Below are positions 25,874-33,364 of a stretch of 46,444 nucleotides of DNA, piece after piece. A program made the position numbers and the translations under genes. Numbering within the stretch: position 1 is the stretch's first letter; every line of letters starts with the position of its first letter. The stretch covers positions 1 through 46,444 of the forward strand of contig JAFEGH010000012.1 in NCBI GenBank assembly GCA_018240065.1, given 5' to 3'. Source of the DNA: Verrucomicrobiota bacterium (GTDB lineage Bacteria; Chlamydiota; Chlamydiia; Chlamydiales; Rhabdochlamydiaceae). Below the pieces are notes generated by a model. It searched no databases. It was not told the DNA's origin and saw nothing but the letters and a program-made list of their open reading frames with translations.

Positions 25874-26608
25874 TTAATTTTTGCGCAACTGGTTGCTGAT
25901 GACCCCTGCCGCGATGGCGAAGGCGGAGGCCACATTGAGGGAGTTTTTATATCCGACCAGCGGGATGCGGACGATCGCATCCGCCTGGGCGAGGGACTCC
26001 TTCGACAATCCATACTCTTCGTTGCCGAGCATCAGGGTGAAGGAGGGAGGAAAGACGAAGTCGAAAACACAGGGGGCGTTGGGGTCGGTCTCCAAAGCAA
26101 TCATGGGGCGGGGAAGGCTGGACAGGACGGCGTTCTGCTCGCAGACGACTTTATCGAATGTGTCCATCGAGGTCTTCTGCACCTTGAGATTATCGACAAA
26201 GGGGGTCTGTTTTGCAAAGCACACCTTGCCCAGACGGAAAGCCTCTGTCGTGCGTAAAATGCTGCCGACGTTGAAGGCGGATCTCAGATTGTCGAGATAG
26301 ATGGCGATAGGGAGGCAGGGAACCGATGAGGGTTCATCCTGCTGATGGAAAGGGGTGGTGGCGAGGAGGTTGTGCTCCTTCCAGGAGATTTCTGCTTTTG
26401 CCAGGTGCATATGGTAGCGGTCGGAGAGAGCGGGGAAGTCCTCTTCTGATAGCCGCGGCAGTCCGCACCAGCCTTCTACGCGTCGGTAAAGGTCGAGGTG
26501 GCGGCTATCGCGCCATTCGTGAAAGGTGCGCAGGATCTCAGCTGCTTTTTTATGGCGGAACTTCTCTGAAAAGCGGAGGAATTCTCCTTCGGTGGTGCTT
26601 GCGATCAT
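25874..26608 (-). CDS. SpoU/TrmH-family RNA 2'-O-methyltransferase
   Basis: A 244-residue protein. An N-terminal helical region of about 95 residues is followed by a SPOUT knot domain. Its motif 1 is LDNLRSAFNVGSILRTTEAF, motif 2 is MLGNEEYGLSKE and motif 3 is RIPLVGYKNSLNVASAFAIA. It methylates a ribose 2'-OH in tRNA or rRNA using SAM; the exact target is not readable. The start overlaps the end of the ABC-F gene by 4 bp, so the two are translationally coupled, which hints at a shared link to the ribosome. Confidence 0.85.
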   Translation of the reverse strand: MIASTTEGEFLRFSEKFRHKKAAEILRTFHEWRDSRHLDLYRRVEGWCGLPRLSEEDFPALSDRYHMHLAKAEISWKEHNLLATTPFHQQDEPSSVPCLPIAIYLDNLRSAFNVGSILRTTEAFRLGKVCFAKQTPFVDNLKVQKTSMDTFDKVVCEQNAVLSSLPRPMIALETDPNAPCVFDFVFPPSFTLMLGNEEYGLSKESLAQADAIVRIPLVGYKNSLNVASAFAIAAGVISNQLRKN

Positions 26609-28194
26609 TTAGCTGCCTGGGTTGCGAAGTACTCGTCGAGCTTTCCTTCAAACAGTCGGGGCCGGTTTTCTTCGAACGCGATGATCTTGGTGGCTGCGTT
26701 GCCGATCAGGTCGCGGTCATGGCTGGCGAAAAGCACAGTTCCTTTGAAGTCCTGCAGGGCCCACGAAAGGGCGGAGACAGCTTCAAGGTCGAGGTGGTTG
26801 TTCGGTTCGTCCATGATGAGGACGTTATAGTTGCAAAGCATCATGCCGCCGATGATGAGCCGTGCGGTCTCTCCCCCTGAAAGATGGGAGATCGGCTTAA
26901 AGGCATCATCGCCGGAAAAGAGCATCTTGCCGAGAATGCTGCGAACATCCTGGTCGTACACCCCTTCTCTTCGTTTTTTGAGCCAGTCGAAGGCGGTCAT
27001 GGAGCTTTTTTTGTCGATGATTTCCGCGTGGTTTTGTGGGAAGTAACCGATCTGGACCTGGTGTCCGACCTCGATCCTTCCTCCGTCGGATGGCAGTACG
27101 CCCGCGAGCATTTTCAGCAGCGTTGATTTCCCTTTGCCGTTATTGCCGATCACTCCGATCTTCTCGCCTTTCATGGCTTCGAAGGAGAAGTTGCGGATGA
27201 CGGGCTTTCCTTCATATCCCTTCGAGACTTCGCTGCACTTGAAGACGACCTGTCCTGAGGGTTTCTCAGGGGGATAGAAGCGGATATAGGGGCGCTGGAT
27301 GTTCGATTTTTTGAGTTCCTGCGGCTCCAGGCGGTCGATCTCTCTCAGGCGGGACTGGACCTGGCTGGCGCGTGTGCCGGCGCCGAACTTGGCGACGAAT
27401 TCGCGAAGCTGGGCGACTTTCTTCTCTTTGCTCTTGTTCTCCAGCTCAGTCCGTTCGCGCACCGCTGTCTTGGCGACGAGCATCTCGTCGTAATTGCCCG
27501 GGTAGATGATGAGGGTCTCATAGTCGATGTCGGCGATATGGGTCGTGACGGCGTTGAGGAAGTGTCTATCATGGCTGACGACGACAAGGACTCCTTTGTA
27601 GTCGTGGAGGAATCTCTCCAGCCATCCGATCGACTCGAGGTCAAGGTGGTTCGTCGGTTCATCGAGAAGTAGAGCATCGGGGTTGCCGAAGAGGGCTTGG
27701 CAAAGCATGACCCGGAACTGTCTGTCTGTCGGAATGGCGTGCATTTTTTCGTGGTGCAGTTCGGGGGGGATGCCCATCCCGGTGAGAAGGATCTCGGCGT
27801 CGGACTCTGCGTTGTAGCCGTCCTCTTCGTTGACGATCTCTTCGATTTCCCCTAAGCGGATGCCGACATCGTCAGTCATTTCAGCTTCGTAGAGCTTCTC
27901 CCTTTCCGCCAGCGCATCCCACAGGCGCTGGTTGCCCATGATGACGACGTCCAAGACCTTAAAGTCGTGGAATTGCTCGATATTTTGCTTCAGGAACCCG
28001 ACTCTGCGCGGGAGGGCGACAGAGCCGCTGGTCGCCTCTTCGACGCCCATGACGATCTTGAGGAGCGTCGATTTGCCAGCTCCGTTCGGTCCCGTCAAGC
28101 CGTAGCGGCTATTGGGGTTAAAGGTCACTGTGATGTCTTCGAACAGGAGGCGCGGGCCGACTTTTTTGGTAATTTTATTTAAGCTGATCGTCAT
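26605..28194 (-). CDS. ABC-F family ATPase, YbiT-like
   Basis: A 529-residue soluble protein with two ABC ATPase domains and no membrane segments. Walker A motifs are GPNGAGKST (first) and GNNGKGKST (second). Walker B motifs are LLLDEPTNHLD and LIMDEPNNHLD. The linker is charged. ABC-F proteins bind the ribosomal E site and help stalled translation. The family signature is intact in the second domain (HLSGGETARL) but the first reads IPTDRQFRVML, where LSGG is lost, as in YbiT-type members. It corresponds to C. trachomatis CT348 by position. It is divergent from xerC and coupled to the methyltransferase downstream. Confidence 0.92.
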   Translation of the reverse strand: MTISLNKITKKVGPRLLFEDITVTFNPNSRYGLTGPNGAGKSTLLKIVMGVEEATSGSVALPRRVGFLKQNIEQFHDFKVLDVVIMGNQRLWDALAEREKLYEAEMTDDVGIRLGEIEEIVNEEDGYNAESDAEILLTGMGIPPELHHEKMHAIPTDRQFRVMLCQALFGNPDALLLDEPTNHLDLESIGWLERFLHDYKGVLVVVSHDRHFLNAVTTHIADIDYETLIIYPGNYDEMLVAKTAVRERTELENKSKEKKVAQLREFVAKFGAGTRASQVQSRLREIDRLEPQELKKSNIQRPYIRFYPPEKPSGQVVFKCSEVSKGYEGKPVIRNFSFEAMKGEKIGVIGNNGKGKSTLLKMLAGVLPSDGGRIEVGHQVQIGYFPQNHAEIIDKKSSMTAFDWLKKRREGVYDQDVRSILGKMLFSGDDAFKPISHLSGGETARLIIGGMMLCNYNVLIMDEPNNHLDLEAVSALSWALQDFKGTVLFASHDRDLIGNAATKIIAFEENRPRLFEGKLDEYFATQAAK

Positions 28195-28260
28195 AGATGC
28201 TAATTTAAGTTAAAATGTGGAGAATGATGTTAACAGAAATGCAATAGAGGGACAAGGGAT

Positions 28261-29265
28261 ATGCTGGCCTTTGGAGAGGGAGTCTATAAATATTTGAATT
28301 ACTTGCGCGTCGTCAAAAATGCCTCCGAGCATACCCTGCGCAATTATGGACTGGACCTCGAGGGGTTCAAGCTGTTTTTCGAGAAGGAGGTCCTCAAGCT
28401 GCAGGCGGAGCAGCTTTCGCCCAAGATCGCCTCTGCGCTTAAAGCTCCAGTCCAGACCCCTTTTTTGGTCTCCGACATTGACAAAAGGGCTATCCGTTCC
28501 TATCTGGCGGCAATGGCCGCAAAGGCTGCGACGAAAAAGACGGTCCTGCGCCGACTTTCCTCTCTGCGCTCATTTTTCAAATATCTGGTCAAAGAGCGCA
28601 TGGCGGAGCACAACCCTCTCGATGAGATCGACGCTCCCAAGCTGGAAAAGAAGATCCCTCCCTCGCTCAGCTACGATCAGGTGATGCGGCTCTTCGACCA
28701 GGCGGACACTTCCAGCTATTTGGGATTCCGAGACCGCTGCATCATGGAACTCTTTTACAGTAGCGGACTGCGCATCAGCGAGCTTGTGGGGCTGGAACGT
28801 CAGCATTTTGACGAGCGGAATTTTCGCCTGAGGGTGCTGGGCAAGGGGAAAAAAGAAAGGATCGTACCGATCACTCAGACCGCCGCGAAGTGGTTGAAAG
28901 ACTATCTCGAACATCCCGAACGCCATCGCGACATCGATGATCACATGGCTGAAGCGGACGATAAGGCGATCTTTCTTAACAAATGGGGCAAGCGGCTGAC
29001 CGTCCGATCTGTCGATCGGAAGTTTCAGGAGTATTTGAAGGCCAGCGGCCTTGTCGGCAAGATCACGCCCCACACCATCCGTCATACGATTGCGACCCAT
29101 TGGCTGGAGAAGGGAATGGATTTAAAGACGATCCAGGTCTTGCTCGGCCATAGCTCGCTCTCCACGACCACAATCTACACGCAGGTTTCCTCTCGCTTGA
29201 AAAGGGAGGTCTACGAGAAGGCACATCCCTTTGCACTTTCCAAGGAAGAAGCCGCCGAACTCTAG
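28261..29265 (+). CDS. xerC: Tyrosine recombinase XerC
   Basis: A 334-residue tyrosine recombinase with an N-terminal SAM-like core-binding domain. Its catalytic residues are Arg171 (SSGLRISE), Lys195 (LGKGKKER), His271 and Arg274 (HTIRHT), His297 (LGHSSLSTT) and nucleophile Tyr306 (IYTQV). With XerD it resolves chromosome dimers at dif. It carries an insertion of about 35 residues in the N-terminal domain (about 45-70) and another near residues 218-235 compared with E. coli XerC. Position next to the ABC-F gene matches C. trachomatis CT347-CT348. Its stop overlaps that of the convergent kinase gene by four bases (CTAG). No dif site was seen. Confidence 0.93.
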   Translation: MLAFGEGVYKYLNYLRVVKNASEHTLRNYGLDLEGFKLFFEKEVLKLQAEQLSPKIASALKAPVQTPFLVSDIDKRAIRSYLAAMAAKAATKKTVLRRLSSLRSFFKYLVKERMAEHNPLDEIDAPKLEKKIPPSLSYDQVMRLFDQADTSSYLGFRDRCIMELFYSSGLRISELVGLERQHFDERNFRLRVLGKGKKERIVPITQTAAKWLKDYLEHPERHRDIDDHMAEADDKAIFLNKWGKRLTVRSVDRKFQEYLKASGLVGKITPHTIRHTIATHWLEKGMDLKTIQVLLGHSSLSTTTIYTQVSSRLKREVYEKAHPFALSKEEAAEL

Positions 29266-30146
29266 AAAAATGTTTCAAGGAATTGACGGTTGACCTGGTA
29301 AATACGAGCATTGCTGCTCTCCCATGTGCAGCGTTTGACGGTAAAGCCAATCGTAGCAATGACCCTGCTGAGGCGTAAGAGAGGCATGAGCGCGCTGTAA
29401 TCAGGGACGGGTCGAATGCTTGCATACCCAGCTAAAAAGGACGATCTGCTGGCGGGGTGGGCGGGCCATTCTCCGTGTTCCAGTGGGCAAAAATCATCTT
29501 CAGCAAAACTTGAGCGCGCGGAAGACCAGTCAATAATACCCTCGATCCTGTCGGAGCTTACTATCACATTGCCAGGCCGAAAATCGCGATGGATCATGCA
29601 AGGTCCGTCCAATGAATTCAGCAGGTGGATGTGGGCATTAAAATAGTCGCGGCATTCATTTAACAGCGCTGGAGGCAGGTGGTTGCTGCATTCATCCAGG
29701 CCTTCTTCAAACTTCAGGGTGAAAGGAACGCGCGGATCGGGGCTTAAGTCCTGCGGCTGTGTCAGGTCGCCATAGCCTGATGTGCGATTAAGATGGATGC
29801 GCGCCAGCAGAGATCCCATCTCATGGGCTACTTTGTCGGTGAAATCCGCTGTTCTAAGCAGCTCGCCTTTCAAGCACTCCATCAGAACAGCTCCATGGAT
29901 CCCTGTTTCAGGCTGCACGAGCTGCACAATGCGAGGCACCGGCAACTTGCCGGCGAAGTGATTCAGAAAATACACTTCGCGCAAATAATCGCCTGTGCGC
30001 CCGCAAATTTTTAATATGAGCTGCGCACCGTTTGGCAGCGTGATTTTATAGACGGTCGCGACCATGGCATCTTCATGGTCGATAAGTGAAAAGGCTGCTC
30101 CTTGAAGGCCAAGGAGCTCTCGATACAAGGTGATAGGATGATCCAC
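29262..30146 (-). CDS. Aminoglycoside-phosphotransferase (APH)-fold kinase
   Basis: A 294-residue small-molecule kinase of the APH/choline-kinase fold. The likely ATP-binding Lys46 lies in LILKICG. The catalytic loop MIHRDFRPGNVIV has Asp188 and Asn193, and the metal-binding Asp206 is in GIIDWSSA. Substrates in this family range from antibiotics to choline, homoserine and sugars; none can be assigned. The start is GTG at 30146 with GAGGAG upstream. An inverted repeat sits directly before this ribosome binding site. Its stop overlaps that of xerC. Confidence 0.85.
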   Translation of the reverse strand: MDHPITLYRELLGLQGAAFSLIDHEDAMVATVYKITLPNGAQLILKICGRTGDYLREVYFLNHFAGKLPVPRIVQLVQPETGIHGAVLMECLKGELLRTADFTDKVAHEMGSLLARIHLNRTSGYGDLTQPQDLSPDPRVPFTLKFEEGLDECSNHLPPALLNECRDYFNAHIHLLNSLDGPCMIHRDFRPGNVIVSSDRIEGIIDWSSARSSFAEDDFCPLEHGEWPAHPASRSSFLAGYASIRPVPDYSALMPLLRLSRVIATIGFTVKRCTWESSNARIYQVNRQFLETFF

Positions 30147-30161
30147 ATTGCTCCTCTTTTA

Positions 30162-30190
30162 AGCCTTTTGAACCTCCGGCTCAAAAGGCT
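30162..30190. terminator. Hairpin between the C45-type gene and the APH kinase gene
   Basis: AGCCTTTTGA pairs perfectly with TCAAAAGGCT around a 9-base loop. It follows the C45-type gene on the minus strand and lies a few bases before the kinase Shine-Dalgarno. No T-run follows on either strand, so attenuation or mRNA stabilisation is as likely as termination. Confidence 0.45.
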
Positions 30191-30209
30191 CTAAAAACCG
30201 GCCGCCTGT

Positions 30210-31454
30210 TTAGGGGGAAAGTAAACTTGGAAAGTCCCATCCCTGGTAATCCTGGTCGCAGGCAGGCTCATCATTGGGTCCTGCGTGCGAGATCCAGACT
30301 TTCAGAGCCGAGGGTTGGAAAATGGCGTTGTGAAGATTGGACTCGCGTGCGACGGGGCGCTTGACGATCTCCATCAAGGTCTTTTCGTCGATCGAGCCGT
30401 AATTTTCCAGGACGCGCTCGACGAGCACGGGGTAGCGCTCAGGATGGGGGAAGCCCGTCAGAAGGAGGCAGTCGCTCGGCTGCAGCCGATAGAGCATCGC
30501 AAGCCGATTGCCTTTTTCGAAAAGAAGTGTCTGGAAAGGAGTGTTTTCGATATTGCATCCCGTCAGGACGAATTTATCATGGTCCCCATCGGGTCCATAG
30601 TTTTGCGGAAGCTGGGAGGGAGCGATCAGTGCGTAGGACTCCCCGGGGGCGAAAAATTTCAACTGGCTGGCCGTGGTGTAAACGCCGATGCTCTCCCGGG
30701 TCTTCCCATCTGAAAAGACATAGTAGTATTCGCAGGTTCTTGGAGTACTTGCCAGGATCGCTTTGGCCTCTTCTAGAGAGGTGGCGTTCTGTAAAATATC
30801 CCTTAAGAGGAAGGCCATTGGGACGCCGGCCCACGAGCCGTAGCCAAGACCGCCGATCTCGCCGATCGCGATCTTCTCCAAATTCATGCCGGTAATCGTT
30901 CCGATGAACCCTGCATAGCTCACATTCAGAAATGGTGATCCCTGATCGGGTTCGACGACCTGAAGGACGGCCGTGCTCTGGAGGTTCTTGCCGACAGAGT
31001 AATCGAGGACGCGGACGTGGTATAGTTCTCCGTTCTTAGAGGCAGAGCCGGCTACTGTGATGCCGCTGCAGTGGAACATTTCAGGAAAGAGGTTGAGGAC
31101 GATGATCTTTTGAAGAGGAATTCCCGATCCGTCCGACATCCCTTTCATCTCTTGTTTGAAATGATCGGGCACAAAGGACATGAGAAGTGAAATGTTTCTA
31201 GAGAAATCTTCGACTCTTCCCGGAATGGGGGATTTGGGCTGATCGATGTAGGTCGAGATGTTGCGCTGGATTTGCTCCTTCAATAGAGATCCGTGCTGGT
31301 ATCCTCTTTCGTAGGGAGTTCCCTTCAGATGGAGGACATACTGTCCGTTCCGCTGTTCAAGAGACCCGGTTCCTTCTTTAGAAAGGAGGGCCGAAAAAAC
31401 GGGAAGTGAGGTGAAAATCAAAAAAAGGAAAAATGCGGCGATTCTAGATTTCAT
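30210..31454 (-). CDS. Exported C45-type (acyltransferase-like) Ntn hydrolase
   Basis: A 414-residue protein with an N-terminal signal peptide (MKSRIAAFFLFLIFTSLPVFS). It continues with KGTPYERGYQHGSLL and the candidate nucleophile Cys129 in FHCSGITVAGSASKNGELYH followed by RVLDY. This is the pattern of peptidase family C45 and related Ntn hydrolases, which cut themselves before the Cys and hydrolyse or transfer acyl-amide bonds. The ATG at 31454 is chosen because GGAG lies six bases upstream; the longer open frame runs into rnpB. Its substrate may be an acylated amino acid, lipid or peptidoglycan-like amide; this is not readable. Confidence 0.78.
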   Translation of the reverse strand: MKSRIAAFFLFLIFTSLPVFSALLSKEGTGSLEQRNGQYVLHLKGTPYERGYQHGSLLKEQIQRNISTYIDQPKSPIPGRVEDFSRNISLLMSFVPDHFKQEMKGMSDGSGIPLQKIIVLNLFPEMFHCSGITVAGSASKNGELYHVRVLDYSVGKNLQSTAVLQVVEPDQGSPFLNVSYAGFIGTITGMNLEKIAIGEIGGLGYGSWAGVPMAFLLRDILQNATSLEEAKAILASTPRTCEYYYVFSDGKTRESIGVYTTASQLKFFAPGESYALIAPSQLPQNYGPDGDHDKFVLTGCNIENTPFQTLLFEKGNRLAMLYRLQPSDCLLLTGFPHPERYPVLVERVLENYGSIDEKTLMEIVKRPVARESNLHNAIFQPSALKVWISHAGPNDEPACDQDYQGWDFPSLLSP

Positions 31455-31477
31455 ATTGCGCTCCAGATTAAAGAAAT

Positions 31478-31818
31478 GGGGAAAGCGATAAGCCGGATTC
31501 TGTCGTTGAGCAATCATTCCTCTAGGGATCCTGTCGCCAGGATCCTCAAGCGATCCGGCAGATGCCCTGCGGAGAACAGTATCGGCATCTGCGCCTTGCT
31601 TCGGATAGGGTTTATAACACCTCGCATTTCTGCGAGCGCGGCTAACTCTAATAAGCTAGCGTTTTCAGCCTGTCCGGTTTTTGAGGCCGGCGGTGTGTTT
31701 TCTGTTACACTTTCCGTAGCCTTGCGGCCCCCAGTCTTTCACTGGTATCCTCTCCTGCGAAGTCCAGACTTTCCTCCCCTGCGGGGGATGCCCGCAGCAG
31801 CGATTGCCTGCTTTCCCC
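31478..31818 (-). ncRNA. rnpB: RNase P RNA (M1 RNA)
   Basis: On the minus strand the 5' end GGGGAAAGC pairs with the 3' end GCTTTCCCC to form helix P1. Between them lie the universal bacterial cores: GAGGAAAGTCTGGACTTC near the 5' end, ACAGAAAACACACCGCC in the middle and ACAGAATCCGGCTTAT near the 3' end. Length is about 341 nt. It is the catalytic RNA that cuts 5' leaders from tRNA precursors. The 5' end lies seven bases after the stop of the zinc-ribbon gene and the 3' end about 23 bases before the C45-type gene. Exact ends are inferred from P1. Confidence 0.95.
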
Positions 31819-31825
31819 AAAAACG

Positions 31826-32593
31826 TTATGCGCTGGCCAGACGGCGACGGCGGCGCTTAGTAGCAACTGCAGAGCCTTCGAGGGCTTCGCTTTCCTGCCA
31901 GAAGTGGATGCGGGAGCAGTGCTCGCAGAACACCAGGTTTTCCCCTTTGCGCACCAGATTTTCATGCTGGGCGGTCAGAACGATATGGCAGCCGCTGCAT
32001 GTGCGGTTCTCGATAGGAACGACGACGCGGTCTCTCTTATTGCGGAGGAGTCTGTCGTAAATTTGCAGTGTGTCCTGATTGGCCTTTAAAGCAAGGGCGT
32101 CCCGCTTTTCTTTCAAGCTGGCGCCTTCTTCGTTGATCAGCTTGATGCTGGACTGGATCTCTTTCTCCAGATTCATGCTGCTCTCTTCGGACCCTTTCAG
32201 GCTGTCTCTGATCTTAGTCAGCATTTCTTCTTCAGCGACGCGTTTGTCGACGAGGTCGGAGACTTTCTGTTCGATGGCGATCCTCTCTCTTTCGGCGTGG
32301 GTCATCTCTTGTGTGATCGCGTTGAACTCGTCGGCCTTTTTGATATTGGACTGTTGCGATTCCAATTTCTTGATTTTCGCGTTGACCTCTTGGATCTTCT
32401 GCTCGAGGGACTGGATGTTTTTTCCAAGTTCTTCAATTTCAGCTTCTTTGTCGTGCGTTTGAGCGTGGAGCTCCTTGCGGAGGTCTTCGATCTGCTGCAG
32501 CTCTTTCAGTCTCTCTTTTTTGACGCGCATGAGACGGATCATCTTCATGTCGAGTTCCTGAATGTCTAAAATCTCCTTGAGGTCATCTAGCAT
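31826..32593 (-). CDS. Coiled-coil protein with C-terminal zinc ribbon (CT398-like)
   Basis: A 255-residue protein. Residues 10-185 form a long charged coiled coil (Glu/Lys/Leu heptads such as EIEELGKNIQSLEQKIQEV). The C-terminus has a zinc ribbon with Cys199/Cys202 (CSGC) and Cys223/Cys226 (CEHC), then a basic tail KRRRRRLASA. This is the architecture of chlamydial CT398 and Helicobacter HP0958. From memory, CT398 was reported to contact sigma-54 and type III secretion parts. The ATG at 32593 is preferred (GAGAAG upstream); a start at 32662 adds an unconserved stretch. rnpB follows directly. Confidence 0.85.
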   Translation of the reverse strand: MLDDLKEILDIQELDMKMIRLMRVKKERLKELQQIEDLRKELHAQTHDKEAEIEELGKNIQSLEQKIQEVNAKIKKLESQQSNIKKADEFNAITQEMTHAERERIAIEQKVSDLVDKRVAEEEMLTKIRDSLKGSEESSMNLEKEIQSSIKLINEEGASLKEKRDALALKANQDTLQIYDRLLRNKRDRVVVPIENRTCSGCHIVLTAQHENLVRKGENLVFCEHCSRIHFWQESEALEGSAVATKRRRRRLASA

Positions 32594-32785
32594 TGTCTTC
32601 TCACTTGAAAAAGGTAAATGTATATATGAATTCTTGTGCGATAGCTTAGCCTCTAAGGTCAATATCCCTCAAGCAAAATTGTCTCCCTGGAAAGGGGGGA
32701 TCGAGGAGGATTCAGCGGCGCTCTCCATTGTGAATTGCAGGTTGTTGTCAATTAACCATTTAAACGAAAATATATAAAAAAATAT

Positions 32786-32814
32786 TTGACAACCCTGAGT
32801 GAATGAGCAACAAT
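32786..32814 (+). promoter_or_regulatory. Probable promoter of the small starch-binding-like gene
   Basis: TTGACA (32786-32791) and AACAAT (32809-32814) are 17 bp apart. Transcription would begin near 32821, about 20 bp before the ATG. Confidence 0.45.
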
Positions 32815-32840
32815 GCAGAATAGAACCATGGAGCTGCCTT

Positions 32841-33161
32841 ATGACAAAGTCCGCCTCGGGTAAAAAGAACAAAGTCTCCTCCCAGAAAAACGAAAATTCC
32901 AAAAAGAAAGAGACGCGGGTCACGATCCGCTATGATGTGGGGTTCTCCAATAATCTTTTTATCCGGGGCCACGGGGCCGGCTTAAGCTGGGACCGTGGAG
33001 TCCTGCTCAAAAACATCGGGCCTGACGAGTGGATCTGGGAAGCGAGCAATCCTTTTGGGGACTGCGAGTTCAAGGTTCTGATCAACGACAGGCTGTATGA
33101 GGCCGGCGAGAACCATCATCTGCATGATGGGGTCTGGCTTCAGTACACTCCAAAATTTTAG
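32841..33161 (+). CDS. Small protein with a starch/glycogen-binding-like fold
   Basis: A 106-residue protein. A basic, disordered N-terminus (about 1-25, Lys/Ser/Asn-rich) precedes a compact domain: VTIRYDVGFSNNLFIRGHG, LSWDRGVLLKNIG, DEWIWEA and CEFKVLINDRLYEAGENH. This pattern (GLSW...G, W.WE, CEFKVLIND) looks like the immunoglobulin-like beta-sandwich of CBM20/CBM48 carbohydrate-binding modules. Many chlamydiae store glycogen, so glycan binding is plausible, but no enzyme domain is attached. The ATG at 32841 has GGAG seven bases upstream and is preferred over an in-frame ATG at 32799, which lies inside the promoter. Confidence 0.6.
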   Translation: MTKSASGKKNKVSSQKNENSKKKETRVTIRYDVGFSNNLFIRGHGAGLSWDRGVLLKNIGPDEWIWEASNPFGDCEFKVLINDRLYEAGENHHLHDGVWLQYTPKF

Positions 33162-33364
33162 CGCTCTTTTTTTTCTTAAATGCCAAATCTGAATTCTGAA
33201 AAACAGGTTCGTTTTTTTGAATTGTTCATTTTTTTGTTCCAAACAGGCAATCTGGTTGTTAGGGGTAAAAAATGAGGGGGTAGATCATGAGCCAGTGCAT
33301 TGAAACGAGCAGCGGACTTAAACAATCGAATCAATCAGAGTGTTTGCCTGAAAAGGAGAGCGAC

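Noticed and set aside
29262..30146. Antibiotic-resistance call for the APH-fold kinase
   Set aside because: Only the general kinase fold motifs are visible; most family members in such genomes act on metabolites, so no resistance function is claimed.
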